The notes under the pieces are model-generated. The model saw only the letters and a list, made by a program, of their open reading frames with translations. It had not been told where the DNA came from and ran no database searches. This document shows, piece by piece, positions 8,544 to 17,785 of a DNA stretch of 64,000 bases (positions are counted from its first letter, which is position 1; each line of letters begins with the position of its first letter). The DNA comes from Sphingomonas rosea (GTDB lineage Bacteria; Pseudomonadota; Alphaproteobacteria; Sphingomonadales; Sphingomonadaceae), in the NCBI RefSeq assembly GCF_039538065.1, contig NZ_BAABBR010000001.1, forward strand, positions 2,394,501 through 2,458,500, read 5' to 3'. The position numbers were made by a program, and so were the translations under genes.

Positions 8544-9496
8544 GCGCCGGGCGGATCCTCCTCTTGGTCGCACTGATCGCGATCCTCGCGGCGCTCGCCA
8601 TGCTGTGGCCGCTTGGCCCCCTGCAGGGTCCGCCCGAGGTCACGCGGCTGGTGCTGGTCGAGCTGCGCCTGCCCCGGCTGCTTCTCGCGCTCGGCTATGG
8701 CGCGACGCTCGGCCTCACCGGCGCGGCGCTGCAGGCGCTGTTCGCCAATCCCCTCGCCTCGCCCGACCTCACCGGCGCGTCGAGCGGCGCGGCATTGGGC
8801 GCGGTGGTGGGTTCGACCTTCCTCGGTTTCGTCGGCCCCCTCGGTCTGGGGCTGAGCGGCGCGGCCGGAGCACTCGTCGCGCTGGCGTTACTGTTCGCGC
8901 TCGCCGGAAAGCGGTCGGACAGCGCGACGCTGCTGCTGGCCGGCCTCGCCATCAGCATTTCGGCGGGCGCGCTGACCAGCCTCGCGCTCGCCCTCGCCCC
9001 TTCGCCCTTCGCCTTCTACGAGGCGTTCGACTGGCTGATGGGGAGCCTCGTCGACCGCAGCCTGCCCCAAGCCGCCGCCGCGCTCCTGCCCGCCGCCCTT
9101 GCCGGGGCATGGCTGTTCGGGCGCGCCACCGCGCTCGACCGCCTGGCCCTTGGCGAAGAGGTCGCCGCCTCGCTCGGGCTCGATCCCGCGCGCCTTCGCC
9201 GCGAGGTCGTGCTGTGCGCGGCGGTCGCGGTCGGAGCCTGCGTCGCGGTGTGCGGCGCGGTGGGCTTCATCGGGCTGATCGCACCGGTGATCGCGCGGGT
9301 CTGGGTGCGCGGGCATCCGGGACGGGCGCTGCTCCCGGCCGCCTTGCTGGGCGCGGTACTGCTGACCGCCGCCGACCTCCTCACCCGCCTCGCCCCGCTC
9401 GGCCGGACGATCCCGCTCGGCGTCGTCACCGCCGCGGCCGGCACGCCGCTCTTCCTGTGGGTGCTGCTGCGGATGCGCTGGAGGCTGGCGCCATGA
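8540..9496 (+). CDS. btuC: FecCD/BtuC-type ABC permease for cobalamin
   Basis: A 318-residue polytopic inner-membrane protein with about nine to ten hydrophobic helices. It carries the FecCD signatures LRLPRLLLALGYGATLGLTG, NPLASPDLTGASSG near residue 75 and GAVGFIGLIAPVIAR near residue 245, the last preceding the ATPase-coupling loop. It starts in an ATGA overlap with btuF and ends in an ATGA overlap with btuD, so the three form one tightly coupled importer operon under the riboswitch. Confidence 0.92.
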   Translation: MSAGRILLLVALIAILAALAMLWPLGPLQGPPEVTRLVLVELRLPRLLLALGYGATLGLTGAALQALFANPLASPDLTGASSGAALGAVVGSTFLGFVGPLGLGLSGAAGALVALALLFALAGKRSDSATLLLAGLAISISAGALTSLALALAPSPFAFYEAFDWLMGSLVDRSLPQAAAALLPAALAGAWLFGRATALDRLALGEEVAASLGLDPARLRREVVLCAAVAVGACVAVCGAVGFIGLIAPVIARVWVRGHPGRALLPAALLGAVLLTAADLLTRLAPLGRTIPLGVVTAAAGTPLFLWVLLRMRWRLAP

Positions 9497-10221
9497 CGTC
9501 ATTGCTTGAAGCCCGCGGGATCGCGGTGCCGGGGCGGCTCGACCCGCTCGACCTCGCTGTCGCGGCGGGCGCGATGGTCGCGCTCATCGGCCCCAACGGC
9601 AGCGGCAAGACCAGCCTGCTGCGCGCGCTGGCGGGCGTGCCGCCGCGGTCGGGAATGGTGAGCATCGATGGCGAAGACGTCGCTGCCGCCGCGCCTGCCC
9701 GGCGCCGCAAGCTCCTGTCCTTTCTCCCAGCCTCGCGCGAGGTCGCCTGGCCGATCCCCGTGCGCGACGTCATCGCGCTCGGGCTCGACCAGCCCGATCC
9801 GGCGCGGGTCGCGGAACTGCTGGCCGCGCTCGACCTCCATCCGCTGGCCGAGCGGCCGGTCGACAGCCTGTCCACCGGCGAGCGCGCGCGGGTGCTGCTG
9901 GCGCGGGCGCTCGCCCCCGCCCCGCGCCTGCTGCTTCTGGACGAGCCGCTGTCGAACCTCGATCCGGCGTGGAGCCTGCGGATCGTCGATCTCTTCCGCG
10001 CCGCCGCGGCGACCGGCACGGCGCTGCTCGTCTCGGTCCACGACCTGACGCTCGCGCCTGCGTTCGACCGCGTGCTGATGCTCTCGGGGGGGAGACTGGT
10101 CGCCGACGACGCGCCGCAAGCCCTGCTCGGCTCGGCGCTGTTCCGCGAGGTGTTCGAGGTGGAGCCCGCCGAAACCGGCTGGCGGCTCAGTCCTTCGGGG
10201 GATCGGCGATCATCGCCGTGA
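9493..10221 (+). CDS. btuD: ABC transporter ATP-binding protein for cobalamin
   Basis: A 242-residue ATPase that drives BtuC. Walker A is GPNGSGKTS (33-41), the signature is the variant LSTGE (126-130) instead of LSGGQ, Walker B is RLLLLDEP (145-152) and the switch His lies in SVHDL. Its last 35 bp overlap the oppositely oriented fabZ gene, so its C-terminal tail is read from DNA antisense to the end of fabZ. Confidence 0.93.
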   Translation: MTSLLEARGIAVPGRLDPLDLAVAAGAMVALIGPNGSGKTSLLRALAGVPPRSGMVSIDGEDVAAAAPARRRKLLSFLPASREVAWPIPVRDVIALGLDQPDPARVAELLAALDLHPLAERPVDSLSTGERARVLLARALAPAPRLLLLDEPLSNLDPAWSLRIVDLFRAAAATGTALLVSVHDLTLAPAFDRVLMLSGGRLVADDAPQALLGSALFREVFEVEPAETGWRLSPSGDRRSSP

Positions 10222-10663
10222 AATTGGCCTCGGCGGCGAGCTTGCCGTCGACAAAGGCCTGGCCGGCGAACTTGCACACGCTCGAGCGCTTCTGAACGAA
10301 GCTGACCTTGAGTTCGAGCAAGCAGCCCGGCTCTACCGGCGCGCGGAACTTGGCGCCGTCGATCGCCATGAAATAGACGAGCTTGCCCGAGCCCTTGAGC
10401 CCGAGGCTCTCGACCGCGAGCACGCCCGCGGCCTGCGCCAGCGCCTCGACGATCAGCACGCCCGGCATGATCGGGCGGCCGGGGAAATGCCCCTGGAAGA
10501 AGGATTCGTTGATCGTCACCGCCTTGATGGCGGTGATGCGCTCGTCGATCACGAGTTCGGAAACCCGGTCGACGAGCAGCATCGGATAGCGATGGGGCAG
10601 CGCCGCCATGACCGCGCGAATGTCGCGCGTTACGGTCGCTGCCGCGCTGCCCCCCTCGCTCAT
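10187..10663 (-). CDS. fabZ: 3-hydroxyacyl-[acyl-carrier-protein] dehydratase
   Basis: A 158-residue hot-dog-fold dehydratase of type II fatty acid synthesis, converting 3-hydroxyacyl-ACP to trans-2-enoyl-ACP. It has [11 protein letters not shown] (24-34) and the catalytic [17 protein letters not shown] block with the active His and Glu. It is the last gene of the rpsB-to-fabZ run and follows skp by a few bases. lpxD, which normally separates skp from fabZ, is not here, nor is lpxA after it. Its 3' end overlaps btuD convergently. Confidence 0.96.
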   Translation of the reverse strand: MSEGGSAAATVTRDIRAVMAALPHRYPMLLVDRVSELVIDERITAIKAVTINESFFQGHFPGRPIMPGVLIVEALAQAAGVLAVESLGLKGSGKLVYFMAIDGAKFRAPVEPGCLLELKVSFVQKRSSVCKFAGQAFVDGKLAAEANFTAMIADPPKD

Positions 10664-10667
10664 CGGC

Positions 10668-11273
10668 TTAGCGGCCCGCCGGACGCGCGGCCTGCGGCTG
10701 CGCCTGCTGCGGAAGCGGGGTGACGCTGACCGACGGGAGTTGCGCGTTGAGCGCCGCGAGGACGTCGTTGGTGATGTCGACGCTGTTCGAGCGCGCGAGC
10801 GTCGCGTCGGTGCTGACGGCGACGTTGGCGCCCTTCTGCGTCATGACGGTGTTGATCACCGGGCCGAGACGCGCGTCGATCTGCTGGCGGACATTGGCCT
10901 GCGTCGACTGGAGGTTCTGCTGGAGGCGCTGAAGCTCCTGGTTGGCGGTGTTCTGCTGCTGCTCGAGCTTCTCGGCGCGGGCCTTGAGCGCGGCCGGCGG
11001 GTTGGTCCGCTGCGCGGCGGGAAGCGCGTTGAACGCCGTCTGGATCGCCTGGGCCTCGGTCTGGATCGGGCCGGCGAGCGCCTGCTGGCGCGACTGGAGC
11101 TGCTGCGCCTGGCTCTGCAGGGTGGCGACGGCCGAACGGCAGGCGGTGCACTCGGTGTAGACGCGGTCGGTGTCGACCACGGCGACGACGGCGGCCGGGA
11201 TGCGGGTCTGGGCGGCGGCAGGAGCCGCAACCGCAGTGGCCGCGAGCGCGGCAAGAACGAGCTTCTTGGTCAT
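10668..11273 (-). CDS. skp: OmpH/Skp-family periplasmic chaperone
   Basis: A 201-residue exported chaperone that would hold unfolded outer-membrane proteins for BamA. A cleavable signal peptide is clear ([20 protein letters not shown] then TRIPA), followed by the Omp[11 protein letters not shown] strand and a long Gln/Ala-rich helical region forming the tentacle arms (residues 50-140). The C-terminal tail is Pro/Gln/Ala-rich. ATG at 11273 shares one base with the bamA stop (TGATG), so it is coupled to bamA. Confidence 0.9.
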   Translation of the reverse strand: MTKKLVLAALAATAVAAPAAAQTRIPAAVVAVVDTDRVYTECTACRSAVATLQSQAQQLQSRQQALAGPIQTEAQAIQTAFNALPAAQRTNPPAALKARAEKLEQQQNTANQELQRLQQNLQSTQANVRQQIDARLGPVINTVMTQKGANVAVSTDATLARSNSVDITNDVLAALNAQLPSVSVTPLPQQAQPQAARPAGR

Positions 11274-13924
11274 CAGAATTGAGTCCCTACGTTGAATTGG
11301 AAGAGCTTGGTGTCGTCGCCATCCTGCTTGAGCAGCGCCTTGGCGAGGTCGATGCGAAGCGGGCCGAACGGCGAGTTCCAGTTGACGCCGACGCCGATCG
11401 AGAGGCGCGGGCTGGCGCTGTTGCCGAGGAAGTCCTCGCGGTACAGCGGGCTGAAGGTGAGCGTCTCGCCGGTCTGCGCGGTGCCGCAATTGGCCTGCGT
11501 CTGGCCCGGGTTCAGGATGACCTGGCGCGACGAGCCCGGAACCGTCCCGGCCGCCGGGATGACGAAGCTGCAGACGCCCGGAATGTCGATCGTGTTCGGC
11601 CGCTTCAGCTTGAACAGCGAACCGGCGTCCACATAGACCGACGGGCGCAGGCCGAGGCCGCGCGCGCCGGCACCGAGCGGGATTTCGAGCTCGACACGGC
11701 CGAAATAGTAAGCGCGGCCACCGAGCGCGTCGGTGATCTGGCCAGTGCTTTCCAGCGTCGAGCCGTCACCCGTGTAGTTGGTGCGGCGGATGCGAGGGCC
11801 GATGCCGCGCAGGTCGAAACCGCGCAGCTGCGGGGTGAAGAAGCGGTCCGAGATGCGGATCGGATCGACGCCGACGCGCTTGGCTTTCTGCAGCGGCTGG
11901 ATGATGCCGCCCTCGGCGCGGGCCGAGAGGATGAAGCCGCTGCGGCCGATGCCCCAGAATTTGGCGCCCTCGCCGCGGGTGCGGATGTAGCGGACGTCGC
12001 CGCCGAGGCCTGCGAAATCCTGGCTCAGCACGAGGCGCTGGCCGCGGGTCGCGCGGACGCCGTTAGTGTTGTCGAACACCAGGCTGTAGCCGAGCAGCGA
12101 GGTCGTGCGCTTGCCGATTTCGTCGCACAGATACTGGCCGGCCTTCTGCGGGTCGCAGACGCCGTTGGTGTAGAAGGTGGCCTTATCGAGCGTGATGTCG
12201 TCGAGGTTCAGCGTGTAGCGAAGCCCGAAGTTCACATATTCGTTGACCGGGAAGCCGAGCGAGAAGCCGCCGCCGGTCTGGTTCTGGCTGTACGTCGTGT
12301 TGCGCGTATTGCCGATGTAGTTGAAGCTGTTGAAATCGCGGCGATAGAGCTGGCCGCCGAGCAGGATCGACTTGTCGAGGAAGTAAGGCTCGGTGAAGCC
12401 CAGCTGGATCGACTTCGAATAGCGCGAATAGTTGATGCCCGCCGAGAGCGACTGGCCCATGCCGCGGAAGTTGTTCTGCTCGACCGACAGGGCGAGGATG
12501 AACCGCTCGAGGCTCGAGTAACCCGCCGAGACCTGGAGCTGGCCGGTCGGCTTCTCCTCGACGTCGACGTTGAGCGCGACCCGGTCGGGAGCGACCTGGT
12601 CCTGCTTGATCTCCAGCTTCTCCTGGAAATAGCCGAGGCTCTGGATGCGGTCCTGGCTGCGCTTCACCTTGATGGTGTTGAAGGCGTCGCCTTCGTTCAG
12701 GCGGAACTCGCGGCGGATGACCTTGTCGCGGGTGCCGGTGTTGCCCGAGATGTTGACCTTGTCGACATAGGTGCGCGGGGTCTCGCCGACGCGGAAGGCG
12801 ATGTTCATCGTCTTGGTGTCGGCCTGGCGGTCGTAGGCCGGGTCGATCTCGGTGAAGGCGTAGCCGAGCAGGCCGGCGCTCTCGTTGAGGCGAGTCACCG
12901 CATCCTCGATCGCCTTGGCGTTGAACCAGTCGCCCTTCTTGATGCCCGCGATCTTGAGGATCACGTCATTCTTAAGGTCGCGCAGCTCGCTCTCGGCGGT
13001 GATGTCGCCGAACTTGTAGCGCGGGCCTTCCTCGACGACGTAGGTGATGACGAAGTCGCGGCGGTCCGGGGTCAGCTCGGCGAGCGCCGAGACGACGCGG
13101 AAGTCGGCGTAACCTTCGGTCAGGTAGAAAGCGCGAAGCTTCTGCTGGTCGGCCGCGAGGCGGTCGGGATCGTAGGTGTCGTTCGACTTGAGGAAGCCCA
13201 AGGCACCGCCGGCCTGGCGCGTGTACATTTCCTTGCGCAGGCGGCTGTCGGGAAACTGCTCGTTGCCGATGATGTTGATCGCGCGGACCTTCGACAGGTC
13301 GCCTTCGGTGATCTCGAACACGAGATCGACGCGATTCTGGTCGAGATTGACGGTCTTGGGTTCGACGCGGGCGCCGAAGCGGCCCTGGCGCTTGTAGAGC
13401 TCGATGATGCGCTCGACGTCCGAACGGACCTTCGAGCGGGTGAAGATCTGGCGCGGGGCGAGGCGGATCTCGGGGAGGATCTTGTCCTCCTTCAGCCGCT
13501 TGTTGCCCTCGAGGACGATGCGGTTGATGACCGGATTTTCCTGCACCACGATGACGAGGTTGCCGGTGTCGGCGCCCTCGATCTGCGCGTCGCGGAAGAG
13601 CTCGGTGTCGTAGAGCGCCTTGATCGCGGTATCGAGCTTCTCGGCGTCATAGGCCTCGCCGGGGTTGAGCCCGGCATAGGAGCGGACCGTCTCGGGCTCG
13701 AGGCGCTGGGCACCGCGAACGGCGACCGAGCGGATGATGCGCTGCTGAACCGGCGCGGCCGCAGCCGGGGCGGCGGTGGTGGTGGTCGGCGCTGCCGGCG
13801 CGGGCTGGGCGGTGGTCGCCGCCTGCTGCGCGAGCGCTGGCGACGCCCAGCCGCCGATGATCGTGCCGAGCAGCAGAGCCGCCTGCGTGCGGCGGACCAG
13901 AGCCTTGTTCGGGTGTGAACTCAC
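11273..13924 (-). CDS. bamA: Outer membrane protein assembly factor BamA
   Basis: An 883-residue Omp85 protein that inserts beta-barrels into the outer membrane. It has a signal peptide ending near ALAQQ, an Ala/Pro/Thr-rich linker, five POTRA domains (about residues 60-440) and a C-terminal 16-strand barrel finishing with Phe (FQFNVGTQF). The loop-6 motif reads LRGF rather than VRGF. The start is GTG at 13924 with GGGGAAAG upstream. It follows rseP after 122 bp, the longest gap in the run from uppS to fabZ and a possible internal promoter site. Confidence 0.96.
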   Translation of the reverse strand: MSSHPNKALVRRTQAALLLGTIIGGWASPALAQQAATTAQPAPAAPTTTTAAPAAAAPVQQRIIRSVAVRGAQRLEPETVRSYAGLNPGEAYDAEKLDTAIKALYDTELFRDAQIEGADTGNLVIVVQENPVINRIVLEGNKRLKEDKILPEIRLAPRQIFTRSKVRSDVERIIELYKRQGRFGARVEPKTVNLDQNRVDLVFEITEGDLSKVRAINIIGNEQFPDSRLRKEMYTRQAGGALGFLKSNDTYDPDRLAADQQKLRAFYLTEGYADFRVVSALAELTPDRRDFVITYVVEEGPRYKFGDITAESELRDLKNDVILKIAGIKKGDWFNAKAIEDAVTRLNESAGLLGYAFTEIDPAYDRQADTKTMNIAFRVGETPRTYVDKVNISGNTGTRDKVIRREFRLNEGDAFNTIKVKRSQDRIQSLGYFQEKLEIKQDQVAPDRVALNVDVEEKPTGQLQVSAGYSSLERFILALSVEQNNFRGMGQSLSAGINYSRYSKSIQLGFTEPYFLDKSILLGGQLYRRDFNSFNYIGNTRNTTYSQNQTGGGFSLGFPVNEYVNFGLRYTLNLDDITLDKATFYTNGVCDPQKAGQYLCDEIGKRTTSLLGYSLVFDNTNGVRATRGQRLVLSQDFAGLGGDVRYIRTRGEGAKFWGIGRSGFILSARAEGGIIQPLQKAKRVGVDPIRISDRFFTPQLRGFDLRGIGPRIRRTNYTGDGSTLESTGQITDALGGRAYYFGRVELEIPLGAGARGLGLRPSVYVDAGSLFKLKRPNTIDIPGVCSFVIPAAGTVPGSSRQVILNPGQTQANCGTAQTGETLTFSPLYREDFLGNSASPRLSIGVGVNWNSPFGPLRIDLAKALLKQDGDDTKLFQFNVGTQF

Positions 13925-14046
13925 GTAATCTTTCCCCGCCTCGGTGAAATGAATTTGCCGGACTTTTTCGGTTCGGGCCTGCCGACGACGGCTTGCCCTT
14001 TAGCGGCGGGCCGGTGCCCCGCCAACCCGTCATTGATCAAGCGGCC

Positions 14047-15177
14047 TCAGCCCAACAATCGCCCCAATGCCTGCCACAGACCGACCGACGACAGATCGTT
14101 CAGGGTCGCCACCAGCATCAGGGTCAGAAGGGCGGCAAGACCGCCGCGAAACAGCCACTCCTGTGCTCTTGCCCCGAGCGGCCGGCGGCGTGCTGCCTCG
14201 ACCGCGTAGAGCGCGAGATGACCCCCGTCGAGCATCGGAACTGGCAGCAAGTTGATGAACCCGAGGTTTATCGAGAAAAAGGCCAGCAACTGCACGAATT
14301 CGAACGGTCCGAGGCTGGCGACCTGGCCCGCGAGCTGCGCCATCTTGACCGGCCCGCCGAGCTCGGTGAGCGGGCGGCGGCCGGTGATGATCTGCCACAG
14401 GCCGACCATGGTGCCGTGAATGACGGTGCCGGTGACCTTGACCGCCTCGGGCAGCAGCTGGAGCGCGCCGACCTTCTCGTAGACCAGCTTGCCCGACCCG
14501 ATGCCGAGCCGCCCGACGCGATATTGCTGGCCGAAGCGGTCGACCTCGGTAACGGTGGCGATGGTGACGTCGAGGTCGGCGGCTCGGCCGTCGCGGACGT
14601 AGCTGAGCCGGAGCGGCTCGCCCGGGCGCAGCCGGGTGAGGTCGGTGAGGTCGGTGAAATCGTCGATCGCGCTGCCGTTGGCGCTGATGATCCGGTCGCC
14701 CGGACGAAGGCCAGCGGCAGCCGCCGGCGACCCCTCGAGCACGGTCGCGACCACGGCGGGGGCACGCGGCGCGCCGTAGATGGCGATGAACGCGGCGAAG
14801 ATCAGGATGGCGAGGAGGAAGTTGGCGACCGGTCCCGCGGCGACCACCAGGGCGCGCTGCCACACGGGCTTGCCGTGGAAGGCGCGCAGCCGCTCGTGCG
14901 GCGGAAGCTTGTCGAGCCCCTGCCCCATGCTCGCCGGATCCATGTCGCCCGCGAACTTGACGTAGCCGCCGAGCGGCAGCCAGCCGATCTTCCAGCGGGT
15001 GCCGCGCTTGTCGGTCCAGCCCGCGACCTCGCGGCCGAAGCCGATCGAGAAGGTGTCCGCGCCGATCCCGAACCAGCGGCCGACGATGTAATGGCCATAT
15101 TCGTGAATGAAGACGAGCGGGCCGAGCGCCGCGAAAAAGGCCAGCAGGATGAACCAGATGGGCGGCGTTGCGAGCAT
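14047..15177 (-). CDS. rseP: RIP metalloprotease RseP (site-2 protease)
   Basis: A 376-residue intramembrane zinc protease that cleaves anti-sigma factor and other membrane substrates. Zinc ligands are in HEYGH (residues 25-29) and the distal Asp is in NLLPVPMLDGGH near residue 330. A PDZ domain (about 135-215) lies between the membrane segments. It starts in a one-base TGATG overlap with dxr. Neighbours bamA and dxr match the conserved order seen in many proteobacteria. Confidence 0.96.
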   Translation of the reverse strand: MLATPPIWFILLAFFAALGPLVFIHEYGHYIVGRWFGIGADTFSIGFGREVAGWTDKRGTRWKIGWLPLGGYVKFAGDMDPASMGQGLDKLPPHERLRAFHGKPVWQRALVVAAGPVANFLLAILIFAAFIAIYGAPRAPAVVATVLEGSPAAAAGLRPGDRIISANGSAIDDFTDLTDLTRLRPGEPLRLSYVRDGRAADLDVTIATVTEVDRFGQQYRVGRLGIGSGKLVYEKVGALQLLPEAVKVTGTVIHGTMVGLWQIITGRRPLTELGGPVKMAQLAGQVASLGPFEFVQLLAFFSINLGFINLLPVPMLDGGHLALYAVEAARRRPLGARAQEWLFRGGLAALLTLMLVATLNDLSSVGLWQALGRLLG

Positions 15178-16331
15178 CAGGCGGCAAAGTCTCCAAGGCG
15201 GGCGCGCGCCGCGTCCCGGACCTCGGCATCGAGCGCGAGCACCTCTGGGATGGTCTGGGGAAGCGGTCGGTCCATGGCGGTCAGCAGCGTTTCTACCAGC
15301 GCCGCGATGGCGGGGAAATGAATATGGCCGGCAAGGAAGGCCTCGACCGCAATCTCGTTGGCGGCGTTCAAGGTGAGCGGCGCCGCCCCGCCGCGCTTCA
15401 GGGCCTCGCGGGCCAGCTTCAGCGCCGGGAAGCGGACGGGATCGGGCGCCTCGAAATCGAGCCGGGCGACCTGCAGCAGGTCGAGCCGGCGCGCAGCGGT
15501 CGCCATGCGCTCGGGATAAGCGAGGATGTGGCCGATCGGCACCCGCATGTCGGGCGAACCAAGCTGCGCCAGCATCGAGCCATCGGCATATTCGACGAGG
15601 CTGTGGATTACCGATTGCGGGTGGACGAGGATGTCGATCCGGTCCTCGGGCAGCGCGAACAGGTGATGCGCCTCGATCAGTTCGAGGCCCTTGTTCATCA
15701 TGCTCGCGCTGTCGACGCTGATCTTGGCGCCCATCGACCAGTTGGGATGCGCCACGGCCTCAGCCGGCGTGACCGTCGCCATCTGCTCGGCCGAGAAGGT
15801 CCGGAACGGCCCCCCGCTCGCGGTCAGGATCAGGCGTGAGACGCGGTCGCAATCCTGCCCCGCAAGGCACTGGAAGATCGCATTATGTTCGCTGTCGACC
15901 GGAAGCAGGGTCGCGCCCGTGCGGCGGGCCTCGTCCATCATCAGCGCGCCCGCCGAGACGAGCGCTTCCTTGTTGGCGAGACCGATGGTCTTGCCGGCGC
16001 GGACCGCGGCCATGACGGGCGCGAGGCCCGCGGTGCCGACGATCGCGGCGATGACGAGGTCGGCGCTGGTGGCGGCCTCGGCAAGCGCCCCCTCGCCCGC
16101 CGCGGCCGCGATGCCGGAGCCGGCGAGCGCGTCGCGAAGCTCGCCGAGGCGGGCCTCGTCGGCGATGACGGCGAGCCTGGCGCGGGTCCGCCTCGCGTCC
16201 TCGGCAAGCTGCGCGACGCTGGTCGCGGCGGTCAGCGCGGTGACCTCGAACCGTTCGGGCGCGGCTTCGACGAGGTCGAGGGTCGAGCGGCCGATCGAGC
16301 CGGTCGCGCCGAGAATGGCGATCCGCTTCAT
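15177..16331 (-). CDS. dxr: 1-deoxy-D-xylulose 5-phosphate reductoisomerase
   Basis: A 384-residue NADPH enzyme making 2-C-methyl-D-erythritol 4-phosphate, the first committed step of the MEP isoprenoid pathway. It shows the dinucleotide loop ILGATGSIGRST (6-17), the metal and substrate residues in PVDSEHNAIFQ and SVDSASMMNKGLELIEA. It joins cdsA and rseP by one-base TGATG overlaps on both sides. Its product feeds undecaprenyl synthesis by UppS two genes upstream. Confidence 0.97.
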   Translation of the reverse strand: MKRIAILGATGSIGRSTLDLVEAAPERFEVTALTAATSVAQLAEDARRTRARLAVIADEARLGELRDALAGSGIAAAAGEGALAEAATSADLVIAAIVGTAGLAPVMAAVRAGKTIGLANKEALVSAGALMMDEARRTGATLLPVDSEHNAIFQCLAGQDCDRVSRLILTASGGPFRTFSAEQMATVTPAEAVAHPNWSMGAKISVDSASMMNKGLELIEAHHLFALPEDRIDILVHPQSVIHSLVEYADGSMLAQLGSPDMRVPIGHILAYPERMATAARRLDLLQVARLDFEAPDPVRFPALKLAREALKRGGAAPLTLNAANEIAVEAFLAGHIHFPAIAALVETLLTAMDRPLPQTIPEVLALDAEVRDAARARLGDFAA

Positions 16332-16978
16332 CAGCCGAGCCCCGCCAGCACGCCGAGCCCGGTCAGCATGGCAACGGGCAGCAACCCGTCGAGCCGGTCG
16401 AACACGCCGCCATGGCCCGGAATAAGGCGGCCGCTGTCCTTGACCCCGGCGCGGCGCTTCATCCAGCTTTCGAACAGGTCGCCGCCCGCGGCAAAGGCCG
16501 CGAAGACGGGCGCGAGCAGCAGCCAGGCGCGGTCGAGCCCGGCGAAATTGGCCCAAATGCCGCCGATCAGGGTGGCGGCGATGACTCCGCCGGCAAAGCC
16601 CGACCAGGTCTTGTTGGGGCTGATCGACGGGGCGAGCTTGGGCCCGCCGAAGCTGCGGCCGGCGAAGAAGGCGCCGATGTCGGCGCTCCAGGTGACGATG
16701 AACGCCCACAGCACGAGCTCGAAGCCGTGGCTCCCCTGGGGCACCCCGCCGCGCTCGCGCACCCACAGGAGCGCGATTGTCGGCAGCAGCGCGTAGAGGA
16801 AGCCGCCGATTTTCCACGCGGCGCCCCAGCCGCGGGTCAGCTTCGACCATTCGTAATAGATGGCGGTGGCGGCCGCGGCGGCGAGCAGCGCGAAGACCGT
16901 TCCGCCGAGCCACTCGGCGACGAGCGCAGCGACGATCAGGATGACGCCGGTGACCGAGCGCAGGGCGACTTCGTTCAT
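16331..16978 (-). CDS. cdsA: Phosphatidate cytidylyltransferase
   Basis: A 215-residue membrane enzyme that makes CDP-diacylglycerol from CTP and phosphatidate. The family signature is present as SWMKRRAGVKDSGRLIPGHG followed by GVFDRLDG (about 165-195). It has about five to six hydrophobic segments and is somewhat shorter than the E. coli enzyme. ATG at 16978 overlaps the uppS stop as ATGA; one of several earlier possible starts in the frame lies inside uppS and is not favoured. Confidence 0.94.
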   Translation of the reverse strand: MNEVALRSVTGVILIVAALVAEWLGGTVFALLAAAAATAIYYEWSKLTRGWGAAWKIGGFLYALLPTIALLWVRERGGVPQGSHGFELVLWAFIVTWSADIGAFFAGRSFGGPKLAPSISPNKTWSGFAGGVIAATLIGGIWANFAGLDRAWLLLAPVFAAFAAGGDLFESWMKRRAGVKDSGRLIPGHGGVFDRLDGLLPVAMLTGLGVLAGLG

Positions 16979-17730
16979 CGCCCGCCGAACCGTCGCTGGC
17001 GCCGCGCGAATTCGGCGAGGGTCGCGGCAAAGGCCGCTTCGTCGAAGTCGGGCCAGAGCGTGTCGGTGAAGACCAGCTCGGCATAGGCGGCTTGCCACAG
17101 GAGGAAGTTCGACAACCGGACTTCGCCCGAAGTGCGGACCAGCAGATCGAGGGGGGGCAGGTCGCGGGTGTGGAGGAGGCTCTCGACCGCCGCGATGTCG
17201 ATCGTGGCCGGGTCGATCTCGCCTGCCTTGGCGCGCTCGGCGAGCGCCCGCGCGGCGCCGACCAGCTCGGCTTGGCTGCCGTAGTTCAGCGCGACGACGA
17301 GCGTCAGCCGGTCGTTGTCCTTGGTCTCCTCGACTGCCTGGGACAGGCGATCGTAGAGGTCGTTGCCGAAGGCCGCCGGCTCGCCGATCAGCTTGAGGCG
17401 GACCTTCTCCTTCTGGAGCGTGCCGAGCTCGCGCTCGAGGTAGAAGCGCATCAGCCCCTTGAGGTCGCTGACCTCGTCCTCGCTCCGCCGCCAGTTCTCG
17501 CTCGAGAAGGCGTAGAGGGTCAGCACCTCGACCCCCGCGTCGGCCGCGGCCTGCATCGTCCGGCGAACGGCTTCCGCCCCGGCGCGGTGCCCCGCGACCC
17601 GCGGCAAGCCGCGGCGCGCCGCCCAGCGGCCGTTGCCATCCATGATGATGGCGACGTGGCGGGGGGTGGCCTTTTGCCCTTCGACTTCGCGCTCGGCGCT
17701 CCGCCCGGGACGAACGATGGGGTCGGACAC
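16975..17730 (-). CDS. uppS: Isoprenyl (undecaprenyl diphosphate) transferase
   Basis: A 251-residue cis-prenyltransferase making the undecaprenyl carrier for peptidoglycan. Motifs are HVAIIMDGNGRWA (about 25-37), YAFSSENWRR and the C-terminal RTSGEVRLSNFLLWQ. The annotated start is GTG at 17730, giving roughly 20 residues before the conserved core. That extension is read from one arm of a palindromic repeat (17677-17716) and has no good Shine-Dalgarno; shorter forms would start close to the conserved core but no better ATG/GTG is seen there. It follows frr after the repeat. Confidence 0.94.
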   Translation of the reverse strand: MSDPIVRPGRSAEREVEGQKATPRHVAIIMDGNGRWAARRGLPRVAGHRAGAEAVRRTMQAAADAGVEVLTLYAFSSENWRRSEDEVSDLKGLMRFYLERELGTLQKEKVRLKLIGEPAAFGNDLYDRLSQAVEETKDNDRLTLVVALNYGSQAELVGAARALAERAKAGEIDPATIDIAAVESLLHTRDLPPLDLLVRTSGEVRLSNFLLWQAAYAELVFTDTLWPDFDEAAFAATLAEFARRQRRFGGR

Positions 17731-17767
17731 GGTCAGCTCGTTCGTGCTGAGCGACGTCGAAGCACGG
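17677..17767. repeat. Palindromic repeat family A, copy 1
   Basis: Two inverted arms: CCCTTCGACTTCGCGCTCGG...GACGAACG (17677-17716) and CTCGTTCGTGCTGAGCG...GTCGAAGC (17737-17763). The same paired arms recur near 27552, 31451 and 42311. This copy sits between frr and uppS and encodes the first codons of uppS on the minus strand. Its right arm is the most diverged of the four copies. Confidence 0.82.
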
Positions 17768-17785
17768 TGCCGGTTCGACGCGACC

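Noticed and set aside
11279..13918. 879-codon open frame on the plus strand across bamA
   Set aside because: Shadow frame caused by high GC and biased third codon positions; the minus-strand reading is a full-length BamA with signal peptide, POTRA domains and barrel.
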